A stretch of DNA of 64,000 nucleotides from Ornithinimicrobium cerasi (GCF_003702705.1 NZ_QZMN01000004.1:186001-250000); one strand, 5' to 3'. Shown: positions 25,480-33,936, counted from the stretch's first letter. Program-made: numbers and translations. Notes: a model not told the origin generated them from the letters alone.

Positions 25480-26118
25480 TCAGTAAGCGATGCTGATGTG
25501 CTCTCGGTGATGACGCGGGTTCTCGATCTCGTCAACGATCGCGAGAGCGAAGTCGGCACCGGAGATGTTCGAGTTCCCGTCGGCGTCGAAGAGCGCGATC
25601 TCACCGCCGACCCGGTAGGTACCGGTTCGCTCGCCCGGGGCAAACGCACCGTAGCCACCAGCGGGGCTGATGAAGAGCCAGTCGAGCTCCTCGGGCGCCT
25701 GCTCGGCGAGCATCACCCGGGTGGCCTCACCCTCCAACGCCTCGGCCCGGTACTGCTCCGGGATCTCACCCTCGACCACCCGCGGCAGGCCCGGCCCGGG
25801 TCGCAGCGAGCTGAACCCGCCGACCTGCAGGTAGCGCGCACCAGCCTGGGCGGATAGTCGGGCCAGCGCGCCGTACGCCTCGACGAGGCGGCCGGCCATG
25901 TCACCGCGTGGGGAGAGCGCGGCGAGCACGACGTCGGCGCCCGGCACGACGCGGGCAGCGACCTCGGAGACGCCGCCGACCTCGTAGCGCACGCCCTCCA
26001 CAGGCTCCTGGGGCTCGGACCGGCTCACCGAGAGCACCTGGTGACCTCGCGACGCCGCCTCCCGCACGACGCTGCCGCCGGTGTACCCGGTCCCGCCGAA
26101 GACAACGATGGTGGCCAT
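25480..26118 (-). CDS. NAD(P)H-binding Rossmann-fold protein (NmrA/atypical SDR)
   Basis: A 212-residue protein with a glycine-rich dinucleotide-binding start, VVFGGTGYTGGSVVREA. Further family segments are GADVVLAALSPRG and the region LDWLFISPAGGYGAFAPGER, as in NAD(P)-dependent epimerase/NmrA-like proteins of the YwnB type. The catalytic Tyr-Lys pair of classical SDRs is missing, so a redox-sensing or small-molecule reductase role is possible. The ATG at 26118 has GGAG eight bases upstream and fits better than the ATG two codons earlier. Confidence 0.85.
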   Translation of the reverse strand: MATIVVFGGTGYTGGSVVREAASRGHQVLSVSRSEPQEPVEGVRYEVGGVSEVAARVVPGADVVLAALSPRGDMAGRLVEAYGALARLSAQAGARYLQVGGFSSLRPGPGLPRVVEGEIPEQYRAEALEGEATRVMLAEQAPEELDWLFISPAGGYGAFAPGERTGTYRVGGEIALFDADGNSNISGADFALAIVDEIENPRHHREHISIAY

Positions 26119-26275
26119 GAGCATGCTCCTCTACTGCTGGGGTCAGTCGGACTGCTTCGTCAACCACCGCAGAGGCTCAGATAGTCCAGCCTCCAGAGCG
26201 AACGGCACACGCAGGCGCCCCCTTCCGCCGGAAGTTGATCCGCCCAGGAGTGTCCGGTTCTGAGTGGCCGTCAGG

Positions 26276-26956
26276 TCAGGGCGGCGCCTTGGCCGCGATT
26301 GAGATGACCACGTCGTGGCCGAAGGACGGGTCGAGGCTGACGTGAAGGCCCAGTTCGGTTATCCGGTCATCCCTGGGGTGCCATTCAAGGTCCGGTCGGG
26401 TGCGGCCGAGGAGCGGGCAGAGCGCGTCGATTGTCGGTTTCCATAGCGTGATCCAGTTGCGCCGCGGACCGACGACGAAGGCGAGCTGTAGGTGGATGGG
26501 ACCGTCGGGAAGTTGGGGCTCGTTGACTGCTGCCGCGTAAATCTGCTCCTTGTAAGTTCTCGTCTGTGCCGAAGCGGTGGTACGCACCGTGAAGGCTCGG
26601 GCCGGCGAGGTAACCTCTCGGGCGGCTGCAAGGACCGCTGTTGAGGAGTCCGCAATCCGCTTTGTGCACCACACCGAGACCAGGTGCTCGTTGCGCAAGT
26701 GGGTGGCGAGCGGGAAGGAGTAGTTGTCGAGGTCACCCGTGCGGAGGAGATCCCGGCCGGGTGGCAGGCCGACATTGAGCGAGAGCGTCCACGGCGCGTC
26801 TGGGACTGGTGTCAACAGCTCAGCGGTGTCCTCGAGGTACTCGCGTAGGCGGACTTGGTCAGGGTCGGTGGACTTGTTCCAGCTCGTCAGCCGGGGAGTC
26901 TTGCGAAGGATGATCCCGGCATCGTCTGGTCGCGCGTACCACTGGGGGTGGGTCAC
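26276..26956 (-). CDS. Hypothetical protein with RusA-like features
   Basis: A 226-residue protein with no family I can name surely. The C-terminal half has a strand-rich pattern (IHLQLAFVVGPRRNWITLWKPTIDAL) and a DDRITELGLHV segment that recalls RusA-type Holliday-junction resolvases (K-P-x-I-D ... D-D-x-x-V-x-E-L). An earlier segment is TGDLDNYSFPLATHL. The GTG start overlaps the stop of the upstream nuclease gene, so the two form one unit on the minus strand. I regard the RusA relation as suggestive only. Confidence 0.65.
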   Translation of the reverse strand: MTHPQWYARPDDAGIILRKTPRLTSWNKSTDPDQVRLREYLEDTAELLTPVPDAPWTLSLNVGLPPGRDLLRTGDLDNYSFPLATHLRNEHLVSVWCTKRIADSSTAVLAAAREVTSPARAFTVRTTASAQTRTYKEQIYAAAVNEPQLPDGPIHLQLAFVVGPRRNWITLWKPTIDALCPLLGRTRPDLEWHPRDDRITELGLHVSLDPSFGHDVVISIAAKAPP

Positions 26957-27864
26957 GGCCGGTGTAGCCGACCGTCTGGAGTGACCCACCAGATTTCGAT
27001 TTGGGCAGCAGCCAGTGAGGTTTCGGTCTCGCGATGGAGGTCGCGGTAGCGAGGGAAGTCGGGCAGGGCGATGACGCTGGACCACGTCGGTTCTTTCCCT
27101 CTCAGTCGCATCGCGGCCAGCACAGCTTGGGCGTACCAGTGACCGGCCTGTGTACTGGGCAGGGTGCGTTTGGTCTCGCCAGCGCGTGCAGGGTCGGCAT
27201 AGTGGCGGCTGGGGAAGCCCTTCACTTCGACACCGACCGTTTTGGCGTCACGAGAGGCGACGATGTCTACTCCGTGCTCCTTGGTTGCGGTGTTCGCCAC
27301 GGACAGGATGCGCCACCCATCACCGGCCAGGGCACTCACCACAGATGCCTGCACGTTCGCCTCCGTGTGCCACTCCTCACTCGGAATCGCCCGGCTCATT
27401 CGCTGCGCACTGGGCGGGGCGCCCTGCGAAGGTATCTCCGGGGCCGGCGGAGCCGTTCTGTTGTTGGGTTGAATGTCCGAGAGGTCGACCGTGTCGCTGG
27501 TCTTTGCGTGCCATCGCTCGACTTCTTCGGTAGTGGCGCGACGGAAGAGACCCCGGTCGATTCGGGTCAGGAATGGCTCACGCCCAGCGAACTGGGATCT
27601 ATCTGCGACGTTCCAGCACGCGCCCCGCAGGTGGGTGCGTATGGTGCGTTCGTTCGCCTGAGCAGGAGCGTGGCGTCTAAACCAAGAGATGGCTTCCTGG
27701 GAAGTGAACGAGCCGGACTGGCTCGCGACGTACTCGCGCAACCGCTCCCACACCGTCACACGACCGATTCCCTCCACCAGCCCAGGCTCCCACATCGCCG
27801 CCTCGGGCGAAGGGACCTCACTCGAGGGAGTGATGTCAGAATCCGACCGACTGAAGTCCGTCAC
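26953..27864 (-). CDS. Winged-helix plus PD-(D/E)XK nuclease-like protein
   Basis: A 303-residue protein. Residues about 35-115 look like a winged-helix domain (VWERLREYVASQSGSFTSQE then GLFRRA). The C-terminal half carries a restriction-endonuclease-like core: EANVQASVVSALAGDGWRIL, GVDIVASRDAKTVGVEVKG, that is the D...ExK arrangement with a preceding helix Glu. Mrr-type and other defence nucleases share this. It is divergent from the GmrSD-like gene across 62 bases and overlaps the RusA-like gene, suggesting a joint role in DNA restriction. Target specificity is unknown. Confidence 0.78.
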   Translation of the reverse strand: MTDFSRSDSDITPSSEVPSPEAAMWEPGLVEGIGRVTVWERLREYVASQSGSFTSQEAISWFRRHAPAQANERTIRTHLRGACWNVADRSQFAGREPFLTRIDRGLFRRATTEEVERWHAKTSDTVDLSDIQPNNRTAPPAPEIPSQGAPPSAQRMSRAIPSEEWHTEANVQASVVSALAGDGWRILSVANTATKEHGVDIVASRDAKTVGVEVKGFPSRHYADPARAGETKRTLPSTQAGHWYAQAVLAAMRLRGKEPTWSSVIALPDFPRYRDLHRETETSLAAAQIEIWWVTPDGRLHRP

Positions 27865-27926
27865 CCGTAGGCTCGCTGCGGAGGTAAAGCACCCGAACGC
27901 CGGTTGACGCCAGAAGGGGCACGGTA

Positions 27927-29636
27927 ATGGTTTCTGCGAAGCAGACCAGATTCACTGCAGTCCTCTCCGGCAAGTACCAGCTGCGGGTGCCGCTGTACCA
28001 ACGTCGATACGCATGGAAGCGGGACGCGTGGACGGCTCTTTGGGGCGACGTGCTCCACCTCGCGCTCGATCAACAGACCGACCCGGCCGCTCGGCATTTC
28101 CTCGGCTCTGTGGTCCTGGCGCCGACTCCGAACGGAGCCCCCCATGCGCGGCTGGTGATCGACGGCCAGCAACGTCTACTGACGACCAGCCTGCTTCTCT
28201 GTGCATTGCGGGACAGTGAGCCGCGGCTACCAGCCGCACTGCGTACCCGGGTGGAGCGTTGCCTCCTTGTGCCCCGTGGGAGGGGCGGGCCGCTGAAGCG
28301 CCTCAAGCTGCTTCCCACACAGTTCGACCAGAACGCGTTCTCCCGAGTTGTGCACCAGCAGGAACTCGAGCCAGGACACGAGGCGTCGAAGGCTTACCAG
28401 TTTTTCCAGAGGCGACTGGTGTCGATGCAGCAAGGACAGGATGAGAACGTTGAGGGGGTGACGACCGCTGAAGTGGTCCGAGTTGTGCTCGACGGTCTCG
28501 AATGCGTCTCAGTGGTCGCCCAAGCCAGCGACAACGTCCACAGGATCTTCGAGTCCCTCAACAATCGCGGCCAGCCGCTCACCCAGGCTGATCTCATCCG
28601 GAACTACGTCTTCATGCGGCTTAGCTCGAATGCCGAGGACTTCCACGAGTACACGTGGAAGCCATTGGAGGAGAGGTTCTCGGCGGACGAGTTGACCCAG
28701 CTGTTTTGGCTGGATCTCGTTCGGGATCGCCCCACGATCACGCAACGACAGACGTACGTCGAGCAGCAGAAAAAGTTGCACAAGGTATCGACGACTGGTC
28801 TGAAGAAGGCGATTGACGAGGTCGTGCATGCAGGCGCGTTGTGGGATCGGATACTCCGACCAGAGGGGGAGCCGAGCAAGCCCGTCCGCAACCGGCTGGA
28901 GCGCTTGAAAGAGTGGAAGACGACCACCGTCTGGCCAGTGCTGATGTTCCTCCTCGAGGAACGGGATCGCGGCACCGCTACGAGCCCCGAGATCGCTCGT
29001 GCGATGCAGTACTTGGAGAGCTACTTCGTGCGACGGGTCGTGATCGGCCGAGCCACCGATAACATGAACCGGGTGCTGCTTGCGGCGCCGCAATCGGTGC
29101 GGGATAGCGACGATCCGGTTGACCTCGCTCTTCGTCGCTACCTCTCTGGCGAGAACAAGCACTGGGCCACAGACGACGAACTCCGCCGGGAAGTCGGGAC
29201 GAAGGCGTTCTACAACCACGGAAAAGCGTTCCAGAAGACACTCATCCTCTCCTGGCTGGAACTCGAACTCGCCGGTGGCGAGTACGTATTGGCCGACGAC
29301 TTCACGGTGGAGCATGTGATGCCACAGACCCCTACGGCTGCCTGGCGCGCCGAGGTAAGAAGCGGCGCAGCGCCGGGGGAGAACGTCGACCTCCTCTACT
29401 CCGGCTTGGTCAACACGCTTGGAAACCTGACGCTGGCGCGCTCTGGGCGAAACTCGCAGATGGGCAACAAGAGCTTCGCGGACAAGAAGGCGGTCCTCGC
29501 CAAGCATGGATCGGGGCTGCAGATGACCAAGGAGATAACCAAGAAACACCACTGGCGACCAGATGACATCCGCAAGCGCAGCGCCGTGATGGTCGAACGA
29601 ATCATCAAGACGTGGCCCGGTCCCTTAGAGGGGTAG
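27927..29636 (+). CDS. GmrSD-type DUF262/DUF1524 restriction protein
   Basis: A 569-residue single-chain protein with an N-terminal DUF262 domain (LRVPLYQRRYAWKRDAW, LVIDGQQRLLTTSLLLCALR, later RIFESLNNRGQPLTQADLIR) and a C-terminal DUF1524 HNH nuclease (TVEHVMPQTPTAAW, TLGNLTLARSGRNSQMGNKSF). This fusion is the GmrSD/BrxU type IV arrangement, in which the DUF262 part binds NTP and the HNH part cuts DNA, often DNA with modified cytosines. AGAAGGGG lies upstream of the ATG. It has no methylase partner here, as expected for a type IV system. Confidence 0.9.
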   Translation: MVSAKQTRFTAVLSGKYQLRVPLYQRRYAWKRDAWTALWGDVLHLALDQQTDPAARHFLGSVVLAPTPNGAPHARLVIDGQQRLLTTSLLLCALRDSEPRLPAALRTRVERCLLVPRGRGGPLKRLKLLPTQFDQNAFSRVVHQQELEPGHEASKAYQFFQRRLVSMQQGQDENVEGVTTAEVVRVVLDGLECVSVVAQASDNVHRIFESLNNRGQPLTQADLIRNYVFMRLSSNAEDFHEYTWKPLEERFSADELTQLFWLDLVRDRPTITQRQTYVEQQKKLHKVSTTGLKKAIDEVVHAGALWDRILRPEGEPSKPVRNRLERLKEWKTTTVWPVLMFLLEERDRGTATSPEIARAMQYLESYFVRRVVIGRATDNMNRVLLAAPQSVRDSDDPVDLALRRYLSGENKHWATDDELRREVGTKAFYNHGKAFQKTLILSWLELELAGGEYVLADDFTVEHVMPQTPTAAWRAEVRSGAAPGENVDLLYSGLVNTLGNLTLARSGRNSQMGNKSFADKKAVLAKHGSGLQMTKEITKKHHWRPDDIRKRSAVMVERIIKTWPGPLEG

Positions 29637-29854
29637 AACGGGAGGATTTGCGTTGCCTGGCTGAGTGGTCAGCCCGCCTCCTCCATCAGGTTGAGGTCGT
29701 GGGCCACGCGGGAGCGTCTCCAGTGCGGCACTCGGCTCGCGGATCGTGCTGGCCGAAGTGCACGGGTGGTGCTGCACTCCGCCGGCTGCTGGGCGGTGGC
29801 AGTCACCCGGTGTCTTCCGGCGGCATCGGCTGGCTGAAGTCCTACGCTGGTTCG

Positions 29855-30325
29855 ATGCTGGATCTCGACGCTCTCGACGTTGAAGAGATCGCGACCGCCT
29901 TGGCCGATCAGACCGACTACGAGCACCGATGGCTGGTCGACCCGAGGACCGGCGAGATCGCGTTCTGGACCAGCGACACCGGCATCGACGGTGAGAACCC
30001 GGTCGACCTCGACGATCTCGACCTGGTTGTCATCGACCCCCTCCCTCCGTACGTCTGGTACCAGGACATGGTTGACTTCGCCGACGGCCTCAGCGACCGC
30101 GCTGCCGGCGAGCGACTGCACCGATCGCTGCAGGGTAAGGGCGCCTTCCGGCGCTTCAAGAATGAGCTCTACCAGCGAAATCCCGATCTGATCTCGCTCT
30201 GGCACACCTTTCGGGATGCCCGCGCTCGTCGGCGTGCCGTGGAGTGGCTTCGGGACGAGGACCTGATCAGCGGCGATGAGGCTCAACGATTCCTTGATGA
30301 GAACCCCGCGCCTGCCCTTCCCTGA
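29855..30325 (+). CDS. UPF0158 family protein
   Basis: A 156-residue acidic protein matching the UPF0158 pattern: WLVDPRTGEIAFW, a YVWYQDMVDFAD segment, LHRSLQGKGAFRRFKNEL and a C-terminal RRRAVEWLRDEDL. The function is unknown. TACGCT at 29843-29848 stands six bases before the ATG, suggesting a leaderless mRNA. The space before it (29637-29854) holds no gene I can support. Confidence 0.82.
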   Translation: MLDLDALDVEEIATALADQTDYEHRWLVDPRTGEIAFWTSDTGIDGENPVDLDDLDLVVIDPLPPYVWYQDMVDFADGLSDRAAGERLHRSLQGKGAFRRFKNELYQRNPDLISLWHTFRDARARRRAVEWLRDEDLISGDEAQRFLDENPAPALP

Positions 30326-30498
30326 CGGGAGACGCCTCGCATCGGCTCCGCCCCCGCGCGTGCCTGGTGATGTCATGCCCGCACGCCAGCGACGCGCGCG
30401 CGATGGCGCCTGGGCCTCGTGTGAGACGGATGTGGTTCGCGGCTCGTCTTCTGGGAGTGCGCGCGATGCTGCCCGGCGGGGCTGGTTGACTGGGCGGG

Positions 30499-32010
30499 GT
30501 GAGCGATGAGCAACCGGTGCCGACCGACCCCGCCGCGGTGAAGGCGTGGGTGGCGAACTTGAGCAGGGAGGATCTGGCGGCCCTGACCCAGCAGGTCCTC
30601 GGTGGCGGGCTCGGCGCCCTGCTCGGGGTCGATGAGTACACCACTGGCAACCCTCCGATCGAGCTGCCTGACCCGCCGCAGCAGGTGAGCGCGTTGACCG
30701 TCACGGTCGAGCTGCGCGGCTCCAGGCCGCGGATCTGGCGTCGGCTGCGGCTGCCGGGTGACGTGACCTTGGACGTCGTGCACCTGGCGTTGCAGGCGGC
30801 GATGGGGTGGAGCGATTCCCATCTGCATCGCTTCCAGCCGGGCGGCGGGCGGGGGTACACCGGCCCGTACTTCATCACTGCCTTCGACGAGGAGGAGGAA
30901 GGCGATGAGGGCACTCGCGAGGAGGCGGTCCGCTTGGACCAGGTGATGCGCGAACCCGAGGACCGGCTGACCTACCTGTACGACTTCGGCGACGGCTGGG
31001 AGCACCTGATCACTCTGGAGTCTGTCGCCCCGATGACGGCGGAGAACCGGGACCCGGTGTGCCTGGCCGGGGCCAGGGCGTGCCCGCCGGAGGACGTCGG
31101 CGGGATCCACTCCCACATAGAGCTGGCCGCGTGGCTTCGCGCCGGAGCACCCGCCGATCAGGTGCCCGAACCGTTCGACGACGCCGAGCACGCTCACGGC
31201 TGGCTCCCGGTCGGCTACGACCCCGACGCGTTCGACCCGGCCGAGGCCACGGTCGCGATCAGAACGTGGATACGCGGCGAGCACGTGCCCTGGCACGGGG
31301 TGCCCGAGCCGCTGGCCGAGCTCGTCCGAGGAATCCGCGGGTCGACCTGGATGCAGGCCACCGATTGGCTCAACGCCCTCGGCCCGCGAGAGCCTGTCAC
31401 CTTCAGCGATGCCGAGCTCCACCTTGCGGCCCGCCCGTGGCGGGCGGTCCTGGACGCCGTCGGCGACGGGATCAGGCTCACCAGCGCCGGATACCTGCCC
31501 CCGGCCGTGGTTGAGCAGATCGCCAAGACGAGCGGGATCACGACCTGGTGGATCGGCAAGGCGAACCGGGAGGACCTGACCTACCCCGTCGCGTTCCTGC
31601 GCGAGAACAGCCAAGCGCTCGGGCTGCTACGCAAGAGCCGAGGAGTCCTGGCCCCGACCGCGCGCGCCAGAGCCGCGGCCGGCGACCCGCACCGCCTGGT
31701 CACCGCCGTGCTTGACCGCCTCCCCATCGGCAAAGGCTTCGACGCCGAGGCCGGGTGGCTCCTGCTGCTCGCCACCGCTGCCGACGCCACCGACAAAGCC
31801 GAGGTCTACACCCACATCGCGCAGATGCTGACCGACCGCGGCTGGCGCACCCGACCCGGCAGCGACGTCACCACCGCCCAAGCCCGCGACGGAGCACGAG
31901 GAACCCTTGACGCCCTCGAATCCATGGCCGGCGACCACAACGACACCGACACCGCACTCCTGACAAGGCTCGCCCGAGCCGCACTCCTCGGCACCGCACC
32001 CAACACGTAG
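30499..32010 (+). CDS. Plasmid pRiA4b ORF-3-like protein
   Basis: A 503-residue protein. Residues about 60-250 match the pRiA4b ORF-3 family (TVELRGSRPRIWRRLRLPGD, HLHRFQPGG, YLYDFGDGWEHLITLE, VCLAGARACPPEDVGG), found on plasmids, transposons and islands, function unknown. The second half (about 255-500) is helical, without a family I recognise. It begins at GTG 30499. Base composition is close to the backbone, unlike the GmrSD-like gene, so it may have a different source within the island. Confidence 0.85.
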   Translation: MSDEQPVPTDPAAVKAWVANLSREDLAALTQQVLGGGLGALLGVDEYTTGNPPIELPDPPQQVSALTVTVELRGSRPRIWRRLRLPGDVTLDVVHLALQAAMGWSDSHLHRFQPGGGRGYTGPYFITAFDEEEEGDEGTREEAVRLDQVMREPEDRLTYLYDFGDGWEHLITLESVAPMTAENRDPVCLAGARACPPEDVGGIHSHIELAAWLRAGAPADQVPEPFDDAEHAHGWLPVGYDPDAFDPAEATVAIRTWIRGEHVPWHGVPEPLAELVRGIRGSTWMQATDWLNALGPREPVTFSDAELHLAARPWRAVLDAVGDGIRLTSAGYLPPAVVEQIAKTSGITTWWIGKANREDLTYPVAFLRENSQALGLLRKSRGVLAPTARARAAAGDPHRLVTAVLDRLPIGKGFDAEAGWLLLLATAADATDKAEVYTHIAQMLTDRGWRTRPGSDVTTAQARDGARGTLDALESMAGDHNDTDTALLTRLARAALLGTAPNT

Positions 32011-32031
32011 GAGGCGCTCAACAGGCGCGTC

Positions 32032-32160
32032 CTATCGCCGGGTGCTGGGCGTCCTGCGTCCGTAGTCCGCTGACGGGACCGTGAAGCGTGCCTGCCAGCG
32101 GCCCGAGCGCATCCGCGTCACCTGCCCGAAACGACGACGCGGTGATCTTGCATCGTTCAT
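32032..32160 (-). pseudogene. Integrase remnant (N-terminal 42 codons)
   Basis: The fragment reads from an ATG at 32160 and includes RRRFGQVTRMRSGRWQARF, the arm-binding start common to actinobacterial tyrosine integrases. It stops after 42 codons; the core-binding and catalytic domains (R, H-x-x-R, Y) are absent, having been lost to the pRiA4b-like gene's side. It reads away from the adjacent right attachment repeat, as an integrase should. The intact parent would have been about 350-400 residues. Confidence 0.75.
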
Positions 32161-32180
32161 GCAGCGGATCGTACGGCATA

Positions 32181-32264
32181 TTGTGTCCATTTGTGTCACG
32201 TTGGACCTGCAGTACCTCCGCTCATTTGTGCAGGTCAGAGGCATATTTGTCACTCTGTGTCCAC
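32181..32264. repeat. Short repeats TTGTGTC, possible integrase arm sites
   Basis: Between the integrase remnant and the right attachment repeat, TTGTGTC occurs at 32181-32187 and 32191-32197, with variants TTTGTGCA, TTTGTCAC and CTGTGTCC further right. Arm-type sites of tyrosine integrases are short repeats in this position. The assignment is tentative. Confidence 0.35.
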
Positions 32265-32285
32265 GTGAGTCCAACAAGTTCAGGT

Positions 32286-32311
32286 GTTGGTTCGAGTCCA
32301 ACCGGGGGAGC
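32286..32311 (+). repeat. attR of island 1
   Basis: Exact 26-bp copy of the end of tRNA-Asn (23401-23426). No 5' part of a tRNA precedes it, so this is a fragment left by site-specific integration. Confidence 0.85.
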
Positions 32312-32321
32312 GTCGTGAGAA

Positions 32322-32356
32322 GGCCCCTGAACTGTGGAAACGCACGTTCAGGGGCC
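32322..32356 (+). terminator. Hairpin after attR (original tRNA-Asn terminator)
   Basis: Perfect 11-bp stem GGCCCCTGAAC / GTTCAGGGGCC followed by CTTT. It corresponds to the hairpin after the intact tRNA-Asn, and probably was its chromosomal terminator before integration. Confidence 0.6.
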
Positions 32357-32406
32357 CTTTCCATCTGGGTGCAGCGACTGTGCCTCGTCCGTAGGGGGTT
32401 GCCTCT

Positions 32407-32580
32407 CCACCTTGAGGCAGACCGGTCCGGCGCCACCCGCAGACCGGTCGGGCGTCGATGAACCCCGAGCCGGACGGCGTGGAGGTGCCCGTCGGCGATG
32501 TGGCGGCGCACGGTTGAGACGGCCAGGACGTCGGCTGCCTCGCGGAGCGACACCAGCCTGCGGGTGATGGGGGTAGCCAT
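32407..32580 (-). pseudogene. Degenerate excisionase-like helix-turn-helix fragment
   Basis: From the ATG at 32580 the frame encodes RRLVSLREAADVLAVSTVRR then HIADGHLHAVRLG, the helix-turn-helix pattern of excisionase/MerR-like DNA-binding proteins. Compared with the usual GVSxxTVRRxI spacing, two residues are missing in the turn, and similarity ends after VRLG. It lies outside the right repeat of island 1, so it belongs to another, older element. The rest of 32357-32743 contains no gene I can support. Confidence 0.5.
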
Positions 32581-32743
32581 GCGCGACCTGTCGGCACGTG
32601 GGCGAGGACGGTACGCCGACCTGTTGGAGCGTCTCCGGACGCTGACCCTTGCGGCCGAAGGAGTCACCCGGTCAGCGTCATCATCACGGGGTGCTGCGTG
32701 GAGATCGATCGGTCGGCTGGAATTCTTCGGCGACCGCCGCCCG

Positions 32744-32757
32744 TAGACTCCGGCGGG
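32744..32757 (+). promoter_or_regulatory. cysM promoter -10 (TAGACT), leaderless start
   Basis: TAGACT at 32744-32749 is seven bases before the GTG at 32757, with no ribosome site between. The arrangement equals that of glyS. Confidence 0.6.
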
Positions 32758-33671
32758 TGAACAACCCCGGGCCGTACCCCACGATGGAGGACGTCATCGG
32801 TGGCACCCCGCTGGTGCGTCTGCAGCGCCTTCCGGGGCCGGAGAACGAACGCCGAGGCAACGTGCTGCTCGCCAAGCTGGAGGGGAACAACCCGGCCGGC
32901 TCGGTGAAGGACCGGCCGGCGATCAGCATGATCCGGGGCGCCGAGGAGCGGGGGGAGATCTCCCCCGGCGACACCCTGCTGGAGGCCACGTCCGGCAACA
33001 CCGGGATCGGCTTGGCGATGGCGGCGGCGATCAGCGGGTATCCCCTGGTCATCGTGATGCCCGAGAACGCTTCCACCGAGCGGATCCAGACGATGAAGGC
33101 GTACGGGGCCGACCTGGTTCTCACGTCGGCAGAGGGCGGCATGGAAGAGGCCCGCGACGTCGTGACGCGGATGGAGGGGGAGGGTAGGGGCCGGGTCCTG
33201 GACCAGTTCGGCAATCCTGACAACCCCCGCGCCCACGAGAACGGCACGGGCCCGGAGCTGTGGGACCAGACCGGGGGACGGATCACGCACTTCGTGTCCG
33301 CGATGGGGACCACCGGCACCATCACCGGGGTCTCGCGGTTCCTGAAGTCGCGCAACCCCGGTATCCACATCGTCGGTGCACAGCCGGCGGAGGGCGCGAA
33401 GATCCCCGGGATCCGCGCCTGGCCACCGGCGTACGTGCCGAAGATCTTCGATCCCTCAGCGGTGGACCGGACCGTGGAGGTCACCCAGGGCGACGCCGAG
33501 GAGACGGCCCGCCGGCTGGCCCGCGAGGAGGGTCTCTTCGGCGGCGTCTCGGCGGGCGGCGCGTGCTGGACCGCCCTGCAGGTGGCGGAGGATGTCGAGC
33601 GTGCGACGATCGTCTTCGTGGTCTGTGACCGCGGCGACCGCTACCTCTCCAGCGGGGTGTTCCCCGCCTGA
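32757..33671 (+). CDS. cysM: Cysteine synthase, CysM family
   Basis: A 304-residue PLP enzyme that makes cysteine (or S-sulfocysteine) from an activated serine. The PLP lysine is in NNPAGSVKDRPAISMI, the substrate loop is LEATSGNTGIGLAMAAAISG, and the phosphate-binding glycine run is SAMGTTGTITG. The insertion pattern and the FGNPDNPRAHENGTGPELW segment are those of CysM rather than CysK. Actinobacterial CysM can use O-phosphoserine with a thiocarboxylated carrier protein; no such carrier gene is adjacent here. The gene lies just outside island 1. Confidence 0.93.
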   Translation: MNNPGPYPTMEDVIGGTPLVRLQRLPGPENERRGNVLLAKLEGNNPAGSVKDRPAISMIRGAEERGEISPGDTLLEATSGNTGIGLAMAAAISGYPLVIVMPENASTERIQTMKAYGADLVLTSAEGGMEEARDVVTRMEGEGRGRVLDQFGNPDNPRAHENGTGPELWDQTGGRITHFVSAMGTTGTITGVSRFLKSRNPGIHIVGAQPAEGAKIPGIRAWPPAYVPKIFDPSAVDRTVEVTQGDAEETARRLAREEGLFGGVSAGGACWTALQVAEDVERATIVFVVCDRGDRYLSSGVFPA

Positions 33672-33720
33672 GGGTCCTGGCCGACGGCCGGGCACGCGCT
33701 GTCGTCGCGTCGGCTGACTG

Positions 33721-33936
33721 ACCGTGCGGCCGATGTGGCGCGTGGGCTATGCCACCGAGGCGTCCGTCGCGGTCATGGACTGGGCCAGATCGTCCGGACA
33801 CGAGCGACTGTGGGCCAGCGTCTGGGACCGGAACACCGCCTCTCGGCAGGTCCTGGCAAAGCTCGGCTTCCTCGAAGCTGGCCACCGTGAACTGGACCCC
33901 ACCCGAGGAACCACCCTCTTCACCACGCGAAGGTGA
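33721..33936 (+). pseudogene. GNAT acetyltransferase fragment
   Basis: The segment WRVGYATEASVAVMDWARSS and RNTASRQVLAKLGFLEAGHR match the acetyl-CoA-binding and C-terminal parts of RimJ/RimL-type GNAT acetyltransferases. The first 90 or so residues of the fold are missing, and the sequence before it is the region after cysM. It is a remnant. The gap from 33937 to 34162 contains no gene I can support. Confidence 0.7.

Larger units (their letters stand above)
23401..32311. mobile_element. Island 1: integrated element at tRNA-Asn with truncated integrase
   Basis: The region lies between two identical 26-bp copies of the tRNA-Asn 3' end (23401-23426 and 32286-32311). Similarity extends through the following terminator hairpins at both ends. 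Inside are accessory genes unlike the backbone, including a GmrSD-type restriction protein, and at the right end, 126 bases inside the repeat, the first 42 codons of a tyrosine integrase. The element therefore probably cannot move unaided. Confidence 0.8.

Noticed and set aside
29637-29854. N-terminal extension of the UPF0158 gene
   Set aside because: The frame stays open upstream, but there is no homology and the -10-to-ATG spacing at 29855 fits a leaderless start.
32032-32667. Single 211-codon minus-strand frame across the attR region
   Set aside because: It joins a tRNA fragment, a terminator hairpin and two unrelated protein remnants. Treated as an integrase start, an attachment repeat and an excisionase-like fragment.
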